29,685 nucleotides of DNA from a virus, in the IMG/VR virus record IMGVR_UViG_3300036770_004990, positions 1 through 29,685 of that record. The stretch is one strand, 5' to 3'. Shown here one piece after another: positions 8,701 through 15,028 of this stretch. The notes under the pieces were generated by a model. It did not search any database. It saw only the letters and a program-made list of their open reading frames with translations, and was not told where the DNA came from. Every line of letters begins with the position of its first letter. Position 1 is the first letter of the stretch. The translations under genes were made by a program, and so were the position numbers.

Positions 8701-8914
8701 ATTCTGTTAAAAACCAACTTATCTCCTGTATTAATTCGGGTGACATTTCAGTTTTAGCATGAGCAATATCTCCTGCTAAATAAATAATAGAATCTTCAAT
8801 TTTATCATCTTCTACTTGTTTCAAAAACTTTTTGAATACCTCGCGATATTCTTTATGTCTTTGTAAGTTTCTAATGTGTAAATCTGCTAGGTGGTATATT
8901 TTGTTTATAACCAT
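5759..8914 (-). CDS. Fused Mre11-Rad50 type recombination nuclease (T4 gp47-gp46 equivalent in one chain)
   Basis: The 1051-aa product joins two proteins that are separate in T4. Residues 1-~340 are the gp47/SbcD/Mre11 phosphoesterase, with metal ligands in DLHIR (11-15), GDIAH (48-52), GNHD (83-86), an HGP near 154 and GDIHKR near 187. From ~375 the gp46/SbcC/Rad50 ATPase begins: P-loop APNASGKSS near 405, long heptad coiled coils, a zinc-hook CDIC near 724, the return coiled coil, the ABC signature CSGMERFISG near 960 and Walker B NFLVIDEGFGTLD near 990. All catalytic motifs are present, so it should be active. Such complexes process DNA ends for recombination-dependent replication and host DNA breakdown. 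The reading frame is continuous, with no intervening stop or restart. It follows the glycosyltransferase-like gene by 3 nt, in the operon led by the primase. Confidence 0.93.
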   Translation of the reverse strand: MVINKIYHLADLHIRNLQRHKEYREVFKKFLKQVEDDKIEDSIIYLAGDIAHAKTEMSPELIQEISWFLTECSKLRETFLITGNHDCNLNNTHRLDVLTPIVDNLNNPRVHYLRDTGVYNHHNLTFVVYSILDKKENWPLAKDIEGENKICLFHGPVNKAQTDIGYVVSSNSFTVDMFDGFDMVMMGDIHKRQTFGTGYEHVAYAGSMIQQNHGEMLENHGYLIWDVPTRTFTEHHIHNDYGFLTIDVVGGVIPQWVYDEVGTKLPKNPRLRLRFTNTEASDMKLRITELKQLFNVAEVTVTRTDTIGQLKRNSALNKNIVGNVKDETFQNQLIRDYLERQFLLEDSDLDKISDINKEVNSRIDDSTLAENILWTPKTLEFSNMFSYGEGNKVRFEDARGVIGIFAPNASGKSSLFDALSFCIFDKTSRTSSSKNILNNQKDNFYCKFNFEIDGVDYFIERSAKWTRKGTNLSVNVNFWKEDAGVITSLNGEQRRDTNKNIEKYLGKFEDFVLTSLSLQGNNALFIDKSQSERKEILSQFIGVDIFDKLYQLASDENRENATLIKKFKSDDFTSKLAQIETDLKENKSEYKLVEIELGGIKDDEDGLNKDLIRLNGKIVKLNSDLVGIDELEKRKKILTDKETEILNTKIAIQERISKLEELQLQLEEIIDGFDEEDLEDKIEVLKFARRDFNTATHELEKLDIKLDSLKDKKEHLDSHKYNENCDICMENSKSILESKKDVEESLANLFEEISQVTHTHDITEIKINELTPYETDWNNLVQTKEKEGKVDREISTLINKLSASETEEVRIQTQIADQIKLIEEYHQNEEQIKKNGEIREEIKGKRDLLEEVKKNFTKTNKKLLDLNGKVSSLKSQKETLEAKISEIKELEEQSKLYEYYLNSLSKDGVSYELIEKALPMIEGEVNNILAQIVEFGMQLEMDGKNINAYLVYGDNKWSLEMCSGMERFISGLAIRVALINVCNLPRPNFLVIDEGFGTLDSENLQSLFMLFTYLKTQFDFVMIISHIDSMRDVVDGLIEIKKVEGFSHVKF

Positions 8915-8917
8915 ATT

Positions 8918-10057
8918 TTATATTAAATTATGTTTTGGTCTTTCGAAATATTTATAGTTTGTTGATTTGAAATCAAATTTTATAGTTTCTAACAAACCAA
9001 AATTTCTTTCTATTTTTGATTCGTTCTTTATGTAATAGTCATGAATTTCGGAATATGACATTTTGTTTATAATATCTAAATTATTCATATATTGTTTTAG
9101 AATACTACCAACATCCATTTGAGGTGTTAAATCAAATAAATCATCTGCTAACCAAAATCCTATTTTTTGTAAATACTGATTTATATAACTACTTCCCAAT
9201 ATTAACGGAATATTTCTAGATATAAATGGATTCCACGACTTTTCACTTAAATGAATTAAATCACCCGGTAATACCATAGTTTCCAATATACAACTAAAAT
9301 ATGAAGTCATAGTAATTGGTAGTGGTGGTATTTCAACATTTACTGAACCAATCATACTACGTTCAATTGGAGTATCTAAAATGACCGGTAATTTTTGGTT
9401 TCTAAACTTTTGTAATTCTACACTAAGTTCTGAATCATCATATTGGGTACTAAATGCACTATACCCTAACCAAGATTCGGAATCTAATCCAATTTTATAA
9501 ACATATTTGAAAATTTTCAAACGTTCTTTTTTATCAACACCGATAATCATATTCATCTTTTTTTGACGAATATTAGTTTGAAAATTATGAACTACATATT
9601 TCAAATGTGGCCAATAATTTTGTAATGCTGCTCTATATCGATAATAGTTGCAATTGTGTTCATATTCATGTAAAAGTTCATATGGTCTTACAAAAAATTT
9701 ATTTGAAAAAAATGTATATCGCTCAGTATCTTTATATTCTAATGCATTATCATCATCGAATAAAATGAATTTACAATCATCGTATTTTATTGATAATTGT
9801 ATTAAAGTTTTTTCTAAATTACCATCATACTGATTAATATATCTAGCATCGAATATTACAATATCACCATATTTTGGATTTATTGTTTTTAATTTATTTA
9901 AAAAATTATCAACATATGGTGGTTCACCAATCCATTTGTGTTGTATATCATCTATATCATCAAATTGATGAAAAATATGAGGTTCTGTAATATTCAACAA
10001 ATCATACCAAGCAGTATATGAACCCTTACCTATGTGATGGGGTATTATGTGAATCAT
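8918..10057 (-). CDS. Glycosyltransferase-like protein of unknown substrate
   Basis: A 379-aa soluble protein with no signal peptide or membrane segment. Near residues 270-300, HLSEKSWNPFISRNIPLILGSS followed by YLQKIGFW resembles the C-terminal nucleotide-sugar-binding segment of fucosyltransferase-like (GT10-type) and related phage proteins, where '.EK.w.Pf....P.il.g....l...GF' is conserved. The N-terminal half (HIIPHHIGKGSYTAWYDLL; VIFDARYINQYDG) is alpha/beta but without a motif I recognise. Its start overlaps the primase stop by 4 nt, so it belongs to the primase/recombinase operon and not to the fibre genes. Possible targets are phage DNA bases, virion proteins or host surface glycans; the sequence does not decide. 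The family call is moderate, the substrate unknown. Confidence 0.55.
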   Translation of the reverse strand: MIHIIPHHIGKGSYTAWYDLLNITEPHIFHQFDDIDDIQHKWIGEPPYVDNFLNKLKTINPKYGDIVIFDARYINQYDGNLEKTLIQLSIKYDDCKFILFDDDNALEYKDTERYTFFSNKFFVRPYELLHEYEHNCNYYRYRAALQNYWPHLKYVVHNFQTNIRQKKMNMIIGVDKKERLKIFKYVYKIGLDSESWLGYSAFSTQYDDSELSVELQKFRNQKLPVILDTPIERSMIGSVNVEIPPLPITMTSYFSCILETMVLPGDLIHLSEKSWNPFISRNIPLILGSSYINQYLQKIGFWLADDLFDLTPQMDVGSILKQYMNNLDIINKMSYSEIHDYYIKNESKIERNFGLLETIKFDFKSTNYKYFERPKHNLI

Positions 10058-10989
10058 AATTGTTGTAATTTTTGGAACACAATATCACCATATTCCGTAG
10101 ATTTAACATCTTTTAATATTTTATTTATTTGTTGAAATCCCATTTCGGATGCATCTTTTTCAGATGGAATTACATTTTTAGTATCAATTCCTTGTTTCTG
10201 AAAATAAATTGTATAATGTAATGCTTGGTCTTGTGCATCACTATCTAATACGATATTAATTTTCTTAACCCCTCTTTGATATATACTATCCATTAATTTT
10301 TTTGGAATAAATTTACCTAAGATTGGAATAGCGTTTCGTTTAATTGATAATGCATCAAATGCACCTTCACAGACTGTAATTGGTTCGTTCCAATTTATTT
10401 GGTTTTCAAACATAATTACATTCTTTGAAACTGGTGGGTTTTTATATTTGTAAGGTTCATCTTCATAAACCGAACGTGCAATAAAATAATTTAATTTATT
10501 ATTTGAATCATACGATGGTATAATAACTCTTCCAGCATACAACCCACCTTTACAATATCCCATATTATATCGAATAATATCACTTTCAGTAATACCTCTA
10601 ACTTTTAGATAATGTTTTACTTTTTTGTAAAGAGGATTTAATCCTTTTGGAGTTTCGGTTAAAGATATAAATTCTGATGGTAATCGTAATTCAATCTCTA
10701 CATCTTCATTATTTGCAACTACATAATCATCTCCATATATGTCTAATATACGTTTTAATTTATGAGAATCTACTTGTAATTTTCGTAAAAGTGAGTATAT
10801 ACGTTTACCCTTAGAATCACAAACCCAACAGTGCCATTGTTGTGTATCTAAGTTTACTTGAAGTTTTTTCTTATGATGATGACAAAAAGGACAATAGTGA
10901 GCTTGTTCATTACCTTTTAGTGATGAGCCATGTCCTAACGTATCATCTAAGATACTAATAATTGTTAGTTTATCTGGTGTTGATAGCAT
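10054..10989 (-). CDS. DnaG-type DNA primase
   Basis: A 311-aa primase. A zinc ribbon lies near the N-terminus: C33-P-F-C36 and C54-W-V-C57, with CPFCHHHK and WHCWVC as its two halves. Residues ~130-200 (RGITESDIIRYNMGYCKGG, then RVIIPSYDSNNKLNYFIARS) match the DnaG catalytic core. The TOPRIM acidic residues appear in ITVCEGAFDALS near 217 and IVLDSDAQDQA near 260. There is no helicase fused to the C-terminus and no room for the long helicase-binding domain of bacterial DnaG, so it is a compact phage version that makes RNA primers for lagging-strand synthesis. Two TTTG-N20-TAnnTTTG promoters lie just upstream. No clear Shine-Dalgarno precedes the ATG, in contrast to the structural genes. Confidence 0.88.
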   Translation of the reverse strand: MLSTPDKLTIISILDDTLGHGSSLKGNEQAHYCPFCHHHKKKLQVNLDTQQWHCWVCDSKGKRIYSLLRKLQVDSHKLKRILDIYGDDYVVANNEDVEIELRLPSEFISLTETPKGLNPLYKKVKHYLKVRGITESDIIRYNMGYCKGGLYAGRVIIPSYDSNNKLNYFIARSVYEDEPYKYKNPPVSKNVIMFENQINWNEPITVCEGAFDALSIKRNAIPILGKFIPKKLMDSIYQRGVKKINIVLDSDAQDQALHYTIYFQKQGIDTKNVIPSEKDASEMGFQQINKILKDVKSTEYGDIVFQKLQQL

Positions 10990-11008
10990 TATACTACAAT
11001 TTGATATA

Positions 11009-11040
11009 CAAATATACGAAATAAATCTGATATTTCCAAA
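11009..11040 (-). promoter_or_regulatory. Bacteroidota-type promoter for the primase operon (proximal)
   Basis: On the coding strand TTTG (11040-11037) is followed after exactly 20 nt by TATATTTG (11016-11009). This matches the Bacteroidota housekeeping consensus TTTG-N19/20-TAnnTTTG. The predicted start of transcription lies about 15 nt before the primase ATG, giving a short leader. No ATATTTATA motif is found here. Confidence 0.65.
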
Positions 11041-11071
11041 TTTATTTTTATCTATTTGCTATTATACTATC

Positions 11072-11103
11072 CAAAGATACGAAAAATTTATGAATTTTCC
11101 AAA
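11072..11103 (-). promoter_or_regulatory. Bacteroidota-type promoter for the primase operon (distal)
   Basis: A second copy 63 nt upstream of the first: TTTG (11103-11100), 20-nt spacer, TATCTTTG (11079-11072). Both copies share TTTGGAAA at the upstream end and TTTCGTAT before the -7 TTTG (here TTTTTCGTAT). The upstream element lies inside the last codons of the GIY-YIG gene. Confidence 0.6.
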
Positions 11104-11534
11104 TCTATTTCATCTAAATCTCTACGGAAAAATTTACCCAAAAGATTATCATTTAGGGCATTTTCATCTGCTAATACATTATGGGCAAATTGTTCTTGTA
11201 ATTCATAATAAGTTAGGGATTTTTTGGATTTACAAAATCTTAGGATTTCTAACTTAATTCTATCTCCACTCCATGCTTTTACGATTGCATTTGAAGATTG
11301 ATATTTTTTCCAATCGGATTCCTTAGTAACCCATTCCCAATGCTTACTACGTTTATCGGTTAGGGCTGCGATTTCCTTTTTACCGAATTTTCTTTTTGTG
11401 ATGGATAATACATTTTTCTTACCAATATAATATTGACCAGTTTCACCATTAGTTATTTTGTAAATAAAACCGATTGTATTTTCAGGCATATCTGAAAGTT
11501 CGGTTATAAATTGTCCTCTATATGTCCAACTCAT
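11088..11534 (-). CDS. GIY-YIG endonuclease-like protein
   Basis: The N-terminal core reads IGFIYKITNGETGQYYIGKK, which is the GIY...YIG catalytic strand pair with FIY in place of GIY, as in many phage members. A basic stretch (TKRKFGKKE) and KESDWKKYQSS follow, then the conserved Glu in LTYYELQEQFAHNVL. This matches the small stand-alone GIY-YIG proteins of T4-like phages, often annotated as Seg-like homing endonucleases. No extra DNA-binding domain (NUMOD or zinc finger) is visible, so homing is not proven. I chose the ATG at 11534 (MSWTYRGQFITEL) because relatives start with a similar W-Y segment. An in-frame ATG at 11555 adds seven residues and has a weak GGAAAG upstream. Either start overlaps the 3' end of the sulfotransferase gene. 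Confidence 0.75.
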   Translation of the reverse strand: MSWTYRGQFITELSDMPENTIGFIYKITNGETGQYYIGKKNVLSITKRKFGKKEIAALTDKRSKHWEWVTKESDWKKYQSSNAIVKAWSGDRIKLEILRFCKSKKSLTYYELQEQFAHNVLADENALNDNLLGKFFRRDLDEIDLENS

Positions 11535-12090
11535 AGTTAAAAAATTTGAAATCATTTTTATATCTTTCCAATACCCATTCCTTGCACCAAATATCTTTAT
11601 ATAAGATTTTATAATAATCTACATCATTTAAGTGCGGATGTCTATTAAATATTGGATTACGATTTTCGTTAGGAAGTTCTTGTATTGGTATTTTAAGTGT
11701 ATTGAGTATGTAATTTACATCGGTTATATAATTTTCATATTTACCAATATAATTTACAATTCTACCCTCTTTACTATTATGATTTATAAAATAAGTTTGT
11801 GGGAAATACCAAACATCGATAGGTGAAATTGTTTCTAAAAAGTTTTTAAAATTTGTAGCGTTTCCACTTCTCACATTATGTTGATATGCGGATGCTATTC
11901 TTGTAAATGGATTTCTTACAAATGTAAAAATAAAATAATTCGAAACATTACCAAAATTTCCCAAATCACCATGTGTTATAATCTCTTCACTATTATCTAC
12001 ATTTAAAAGTAGTTTAGTTAAAGAAGTTCCACCAGTTTTTGGAATATGTAAATAACCCCATTTTTTTGAATGGTTTATTATTAAAGACAA
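11518..12090 (-). CDS. Sulfotransferase-family protein
   Basis: A 190-aa protein with both PAPS-binding signatures of the sulfotransferase superfamily (Sulfotransfer_2-like). The 5'-phosphosulfate loop is IPKTGGTSL (residues 16-24). The 3'-phosphate motif is FTFVRNPFTRIASAY (56-70), with Arg60 and Ser68 in the expected places. It has no membrane anchor, so it should act in the cytoplasm. It would move sulfate from PAPS to a hydroxyl or amine of a glycan or other acceptor. At 190 aa it is short for the family but has the complete core. It sits between two tiny structural-looking genes and the GIY-YIG gene. The acceptor is unknown; a phage or host surface carbohydrate is possible. Family assignment is strong, function open. 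Confidence 0.85.
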   Translation of the reverse strand: MSLIINHSKKWGYLHIPKTGGTSLTKLLLNVDNSEEIITHGDLGNFGNVSNYFIFTFVRNPFTRIASAYQHNVRSGNATNFKNFLETISPIDVWYFPQTYFINHNSKEGRIVNYIGKYENYITDVNYILNTLKIPIQELPNENRNPIFNRHPHLNDVDYYKILYKDIWCKEWVLERYKNDFKFFNYELDI

Positions 12091-12096
12091 AACTTA

Positions 12097-12279
12097 TTAT
12101 TTTTTGATAGTAGACGAATATGCTTTTTCTTGTAATTTACCACCTCTTGCATTATTTAATTTTGCATCATCGGTGTGTAATTTATTTTTCTCATCTGCAG
12201 AAATTGGTGTTTTATCTTTTGAAGATGAACCCACTTTAGCAAATTCTGAACCTTTGTATAAATCTAAGATTGTTGCCAT
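12097..12279 (-). CDS. Small hydrophilic protein, unknown function
   Basis: A 60-aa, highly charged, Lys/Ser-rich protein (MATILDLYKGSEFAKV...KLQEKAYSSTIKK) with no Cys or Trp and no membrane segment. The start is supported by AAGGAGA 8-10 nt upstream. It lies 11 nt after the previous small gene and 6 nt before the sulfotransferase gene, so all are probably cotranscribed. It looks like a small virion or assembly protein more than an enzyme, but I recognise no family. Confidence 0.6.
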   Translation of the reverse strand: MATILDLYKGSEFAKVGSSSKDKTPISADEKNKLHTDDAKLNNARGGKLQEKAYSSTIKK

Positions 12280-12290
12280 GTTATATCTCC

Positions 12291-12503
12291 TTATGCTTCT
12301 TCTACTACACGTTTGAAAAATCTAAGACTATCAGTATTTTCAAATTTCTCTTTTAATTCCGCTAAGATTTCAGCATCTAATGGATAATAGAAATATGTAA
12401 CTTCTACATCGTTTGAATTATTTTCAATAAGTTCTAACGCTGCTTCTTCTGTAATATTTTCAGTTATTACATTTTCATTTGCATCAATAATGTTGTATGC
12501 CAT
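12291..12503 (-). CDS. Small acidic protein, unknown function
   Basis: A 70-aa acidic protein (MAYNIIDANENVITENITEE...) with two predicted helices and a central beta-like VEVTYFYYPLD. AGGAG lies 7 nt before the ATG and the recurrent ATATTTATA motif 24 nt before it, so it likely starts a transcript that continues into the next small gene, the sulfotransferase and the GIY-YIG gene. No family recognised. Confidence 0.6.
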   Translation of the reverse strand: MAYNIIDANENVITENITEEAALELIENNSNDVEVTYFYYPLDAEILAELKEKFENTDSLRFFKRVVEEA

Positions 12504-12527
12504 AGTTTCTCCTGTATTATTGTTTTA

Positions 12528-12536
12528 TATAAATAT
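12528..12536 (-). promoter_or_regulatory. Candidate late promoter element before the 70-aa gene
   Basis: ATATTTATA on the coding strand with 24 nt to the ATG at 12503, in the short gap after the stop of the 387-aa structural gene. Part of the recurrent set described for this window. Confidence 0.45.
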
Positions 12537-12538
12537 CA

Positions 12539-13702
12539 TTAAGTATCAAAACGGACTAAAAAATTAACGTTGTAATCTGGTAAGTTCTTTATTGGTTTTG
12601 GTAATTTTGCAACAACTAATAAATTATCATCATCATCGTACAATCCAATTGTAGTAATATATGGTGTTAGATACGAACCAGTCGGGTCTGCAGAAGCAGA
12701 TGTAAAATAATCTTCCCAAGTACCTTGAGATGAACCAATACTGCCTGAGAACGTTTGTGTTTGTTTAATATCTAAAATTTCTTTAATTTTCACCGTCTTA
12801 GCAGGTGATACATTTGGAATAGCGGTTGTTTCAAAATCATATGAACCACTTAAAGTAACATTTACTGCAGATGGATTTTGGGAATAATTAAATTCCCCTG
12901 CATCAGATGATACTAAAATTTCAGTTTCATAAATTGTATGAGTAGAACGGAAATTCATAGAATACGAAGATGGTTCGGTGATTTGAGTTGTTAATACAAC
13001 CAATCCATCATCATAGAATATATTACCATGTATTTGACGAGATAAATCAGTTCCTTCAAATTGAAAATCTTCTAAAAACTCTACTGTTCCGTTTAAAAAA
13101 TCTATATCTACTAATGTTATTGTATCCGGTGTGCCTGAATATATAAAATAACTTACACCAGATTCCATATCTATACCAACTCCCATCGTTGATTCCAATA
13201 CCTCAATCGAAAAAGTATCAACACCATTAGATATAAGTAATTCACCAATACTACCAGATTGTAAATCTAACGATAATAATGTATAAATTGGTGCAGGAGT
13301 AGTTAATTGTCCATATCCATCATCAGTATAAGTGTATCCATTTACGGATAATTCAACTGATTCTGGTTTTATTTGTTCTCCGAATTTTGAACGTTGTATT
13401 GAAAATACATATATATCAGACCCCGTTGGAAATGGTCTCTCATTCTCATAATTACTTAAATTTTCAACACTACCAAATGTTGTAAATGCGTTACCATTTG
13501 ATTCGTAGTATTTTTTCTTTATTGAATTATATAATGATTTTACATAATATCCTTGCGATGTTGGAGAACTCCCCTCAAAATGAGAACCAGATACATTATA
13601 TAATTTAATTATAGGAGCATCTGCTTCAGTTTCATCTGACCAAAGTTTATAAGCTTTGAATGAACGTTGGGATATATTTGATTTTGGTATTGATTTAAAC
13701 AT
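12539..13702 (-). CDS. Tail/virion structural protein, paralogue of the 405-aa protein upstream
   Basis: A 387-aa beta-rich protein, Ser/Thr/Gly-rich and without Cys. Two segments align with the 405-aa product of the upstream gene. One is GSDIYVFSIQRSKFGEQI (there SSDIYVINVSRARYKETM). The other is the C-terminus TPYITTIGLYDDDDNLLVV..KLPKPI (there KTFITTVGLYNDANELLAV..TSQPI). Both end in a short strand closing with a -FD- pair. The pair therefore comes from an old duplication. Position among the tail genes argues for a baseplate, neck or fibre-attachment part; I cannot tell which. An intrinsic terminator and a variant ATACTTATA motif precede it, so it probably has its own promoter. AAGGA lies 8 nt before the ATG. 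Confidence 0.75.
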   Translation of the reverse strand: MFKSIPKSNISQRSFKAYKLWSDETEADAPIIKLYNVSGSHFEGSSPTSQGYYVKSLYNSIKKKYYESNGNAFTTFGSVENLSNYENERPFPTGSDIYVFSIQRSKFGEQIKPESVELSVNGYTYTDDGYGQLTTPAPIYTLLSLDLQSGSIGELLISNGVDTFSIEVLESTMGVGIDMESGVSYFIYSGTPDTITLVDIDFLNGTVEFLEDFQFEGTDLSRQIHGNIFYDDGLVVLTTQITEPSSYSMNFRSTHTIYETEILVSSDAGEFNYSQNPSAVNVTLSGSYDFETTAIPNVSPAKTVKIKEILDIKQTQTFSGSIGSSQGTWEDYFTSASADPTGSYLTPYITTIGLYDDDDNLLVVAKLPKPIKNLPDYNVNFLVRFDT

Positions 13703-13719
13703 AGTAAAGTCCTTACCTA

Positions 13720-13728
13720 TATAAGTAT
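13720..13728 (-). promoter_or_regulatory. Variant late promoter-like element before the 387-aa structural gene
   Basis: The coding strand has ATACTTATA, one mismatch to the recurrent ATATTTATA, 17 nt before the ATG and just downstream of a terminator. It is followed by TAGG, as is the copy before the 207-aa gene. Confidence 0.35.
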
Positions 13729-13730
13729 TT

Positions 13731-13766
13731 TAATAAACAAAAACCCAACTTTTTAAGGTTGGGTTT
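13731..13766 (-). terminator. Intrinsic terminator after the 405-aa structural gene
   Basis: On the minus strand AAACCCAAC (13766-13758) pairs perfectly with GTTGGGTTT (13749-13741), with inner CTT/AAG-type pairs. The stem is followed by TTGTTTATTA. It lies 27 nt past the stop of the 405-aa gene. The plus-strand side is also T-rich (TTTCGTTTTC), so it could work in both directions. Confidence 0.85.
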
Positions 13767-13793
13767 CGTTTTCTATAAATTATATTAAATTAA

Positions 13794-15011
13794 TTAGAAA
13801 TCTAATTTAACTGCAATCAATACTTCTTTATCGTATGATTTAGCAATTGGTTGTGAAGTTTTTGCAACTGCCAACAATTCATTGGCATCGTTGTATAAAC
13901 CAACTGTTGTAATAAATGTCTTAGGGTCTCTTTCGAATGAAGATTCAGCAAATGAACCATCAGAACCCGTTACAAATGTTGGGTTATTTGAGAAGTTAAA
14001 TTCTCTATTTGTTGCTCTTACAAAGTAATGAGATGTAGAAACGTTTTCAGTTCTTCTTGCTTCAAAATCACCACCACCTACAATTGCGTTGTATAATAAG
14101 TATTGGTTTTTACCTTCGTATGCAACACCTGTATATAAAGATGCACCACTTACTGAACCACTATCTTTTGATGTTCCAATTGTATTATGAATTGCAGTTG
14201 GATTAAGAATAATCAAACCTTGGTCTGGATAAAATAATCCAAAACCTTGTCCATTAGATGAATAGTTACTTGAAACTGTAGCAGCTGCATCTTGTCCTAA
14301 GTTTAATGAACCACTTGCAACATAGAATACTCTACCTGCTTTACCGACCGTGTCAGAGAATTTCTTACCACTATCATCGATGAACGTAGATACACCATTA
14401 GAACCACTTAATGATAATTGCCAGTTTCCAGCATCCATAGTTTCTTTGTATCTGGCACGTGATACGTTAATAACATAGATGTCTGATGAATCTAAAAGGT
14501 TTTCACCCGATGCGGAATCAAAAGTAAAGAATTGGTCATCTTGTTCTAACAATAAAGAACGATATTGTGCATATGTTGCTTTTGTTGCTAAAGTAGATGT
14601 ATCTGAATTTCCTAAACTAATTGAACCACTTGCATATTTGTGTCCGTATGCAATTGCAAATTGAACAGATGATGTTGTTGCAGTATCATATACATTTACA
14701 TAATAGTTTGAACTATCTGCTGCTGCTTGCGTTGATGATGTGTAGAAAGTTGTTAAACTTCCAGTATCACCACTCCAAAGACCAGTTGTTACAACTTCTA
14801 CCTTACCTGTAATTTGGTCGAATTCACCAAATCTTTTGTAAATACCCGTTGTAATAGAACCACCTTGTGCTGCTAATTTATCACCACCAGTTAAGTATTG
14901 GTTAATAAGGTTTGTCAATTGTTCCGTAGTAACATTACCATTACTAGCTTGTAAATACGCTGCTAATTCTGATGTTAAATTTACTCCGGCTTGTCCTGTA
15001 ATTTGTGCCAT
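13794..15011 (-). CDS. Virion structural protein (405 aa), paralogue of the 387-aa protein downstream
   Basis: A Ser/Gly/Ala-rich beta protein. The N-terminal ~50 residues (TSELAAYLQASNGNVTTEQLTNLINQYLTGGD) look helical, and the rest is strand-rich. It contains SSDIYVINVSRARYKETMDAG and ends in a segment shared with the 387-aa protein (ITTVGLYNDANELLAVAKTSQPI). The helical N-terminal segment has no obvious counterpart in the paralogue. GGAGAAA lies about 8 nt before the ATG. It follows the 207-aa gene by 17 nt, without room for a promoter, and ends at a strong terminator. It is probably an abundant virion component of the tail or baseplate periphery; no named family recognised. Confidence 0.75.
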   Translation of the reverse strand: MAQITGQAGVNLTSELAAYLQASNGNVTTEQLTNLINQYLTGGDKLAAQGGSITTGIYKRFGEFDQITGKVEVVTTGLWSGDTGSLTTFYTSSTQAAADSSNYYVNVYDTATTSSVQFAIAYGHKYASGSISLGNSDTSTLATKATYAQYRSLLLEQDDQFFTFDSASGENLLDSSDIYVINVSRARYKETMDAGNWQLSLSGSNGVSTFIDDSGKKFSDTVGKAGRVFYVASGSLNLGQDAAATVSSNYSSNGQGFGLFYPDQGLIILNPTAIHNTIGTSKDSGSVSGASLYTGVAYEGKNQYLLYNAIVGGGDFEARRTENVSTSHYFVRATNREFNFSNNPTFVTGSDGSFAESSFERDPKTFITTVGLYNDANELLAVAKTSQPIAKSYDKEVLIAVKLDF

Positions 15012-15028
15012 ATTTTAATTTCTCCGTT

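Noticed and set aside
8948-8956. ATATTTATA on the plus strand
   Set aside because: It lies inside the coding sequence of the glycosyltransferase-like gene and points at no plus-strand gene, so it is treated as a chance match and not a promoter.
11535-11555. Upstream ATG of the GIY-YIG gene as the main start
   Set aside because: It adds only seven residues inside the sulfotransferase overlap and the family usually begins at the W-Y segment; kept as an alternative because a weak GGAAAG precedes it.
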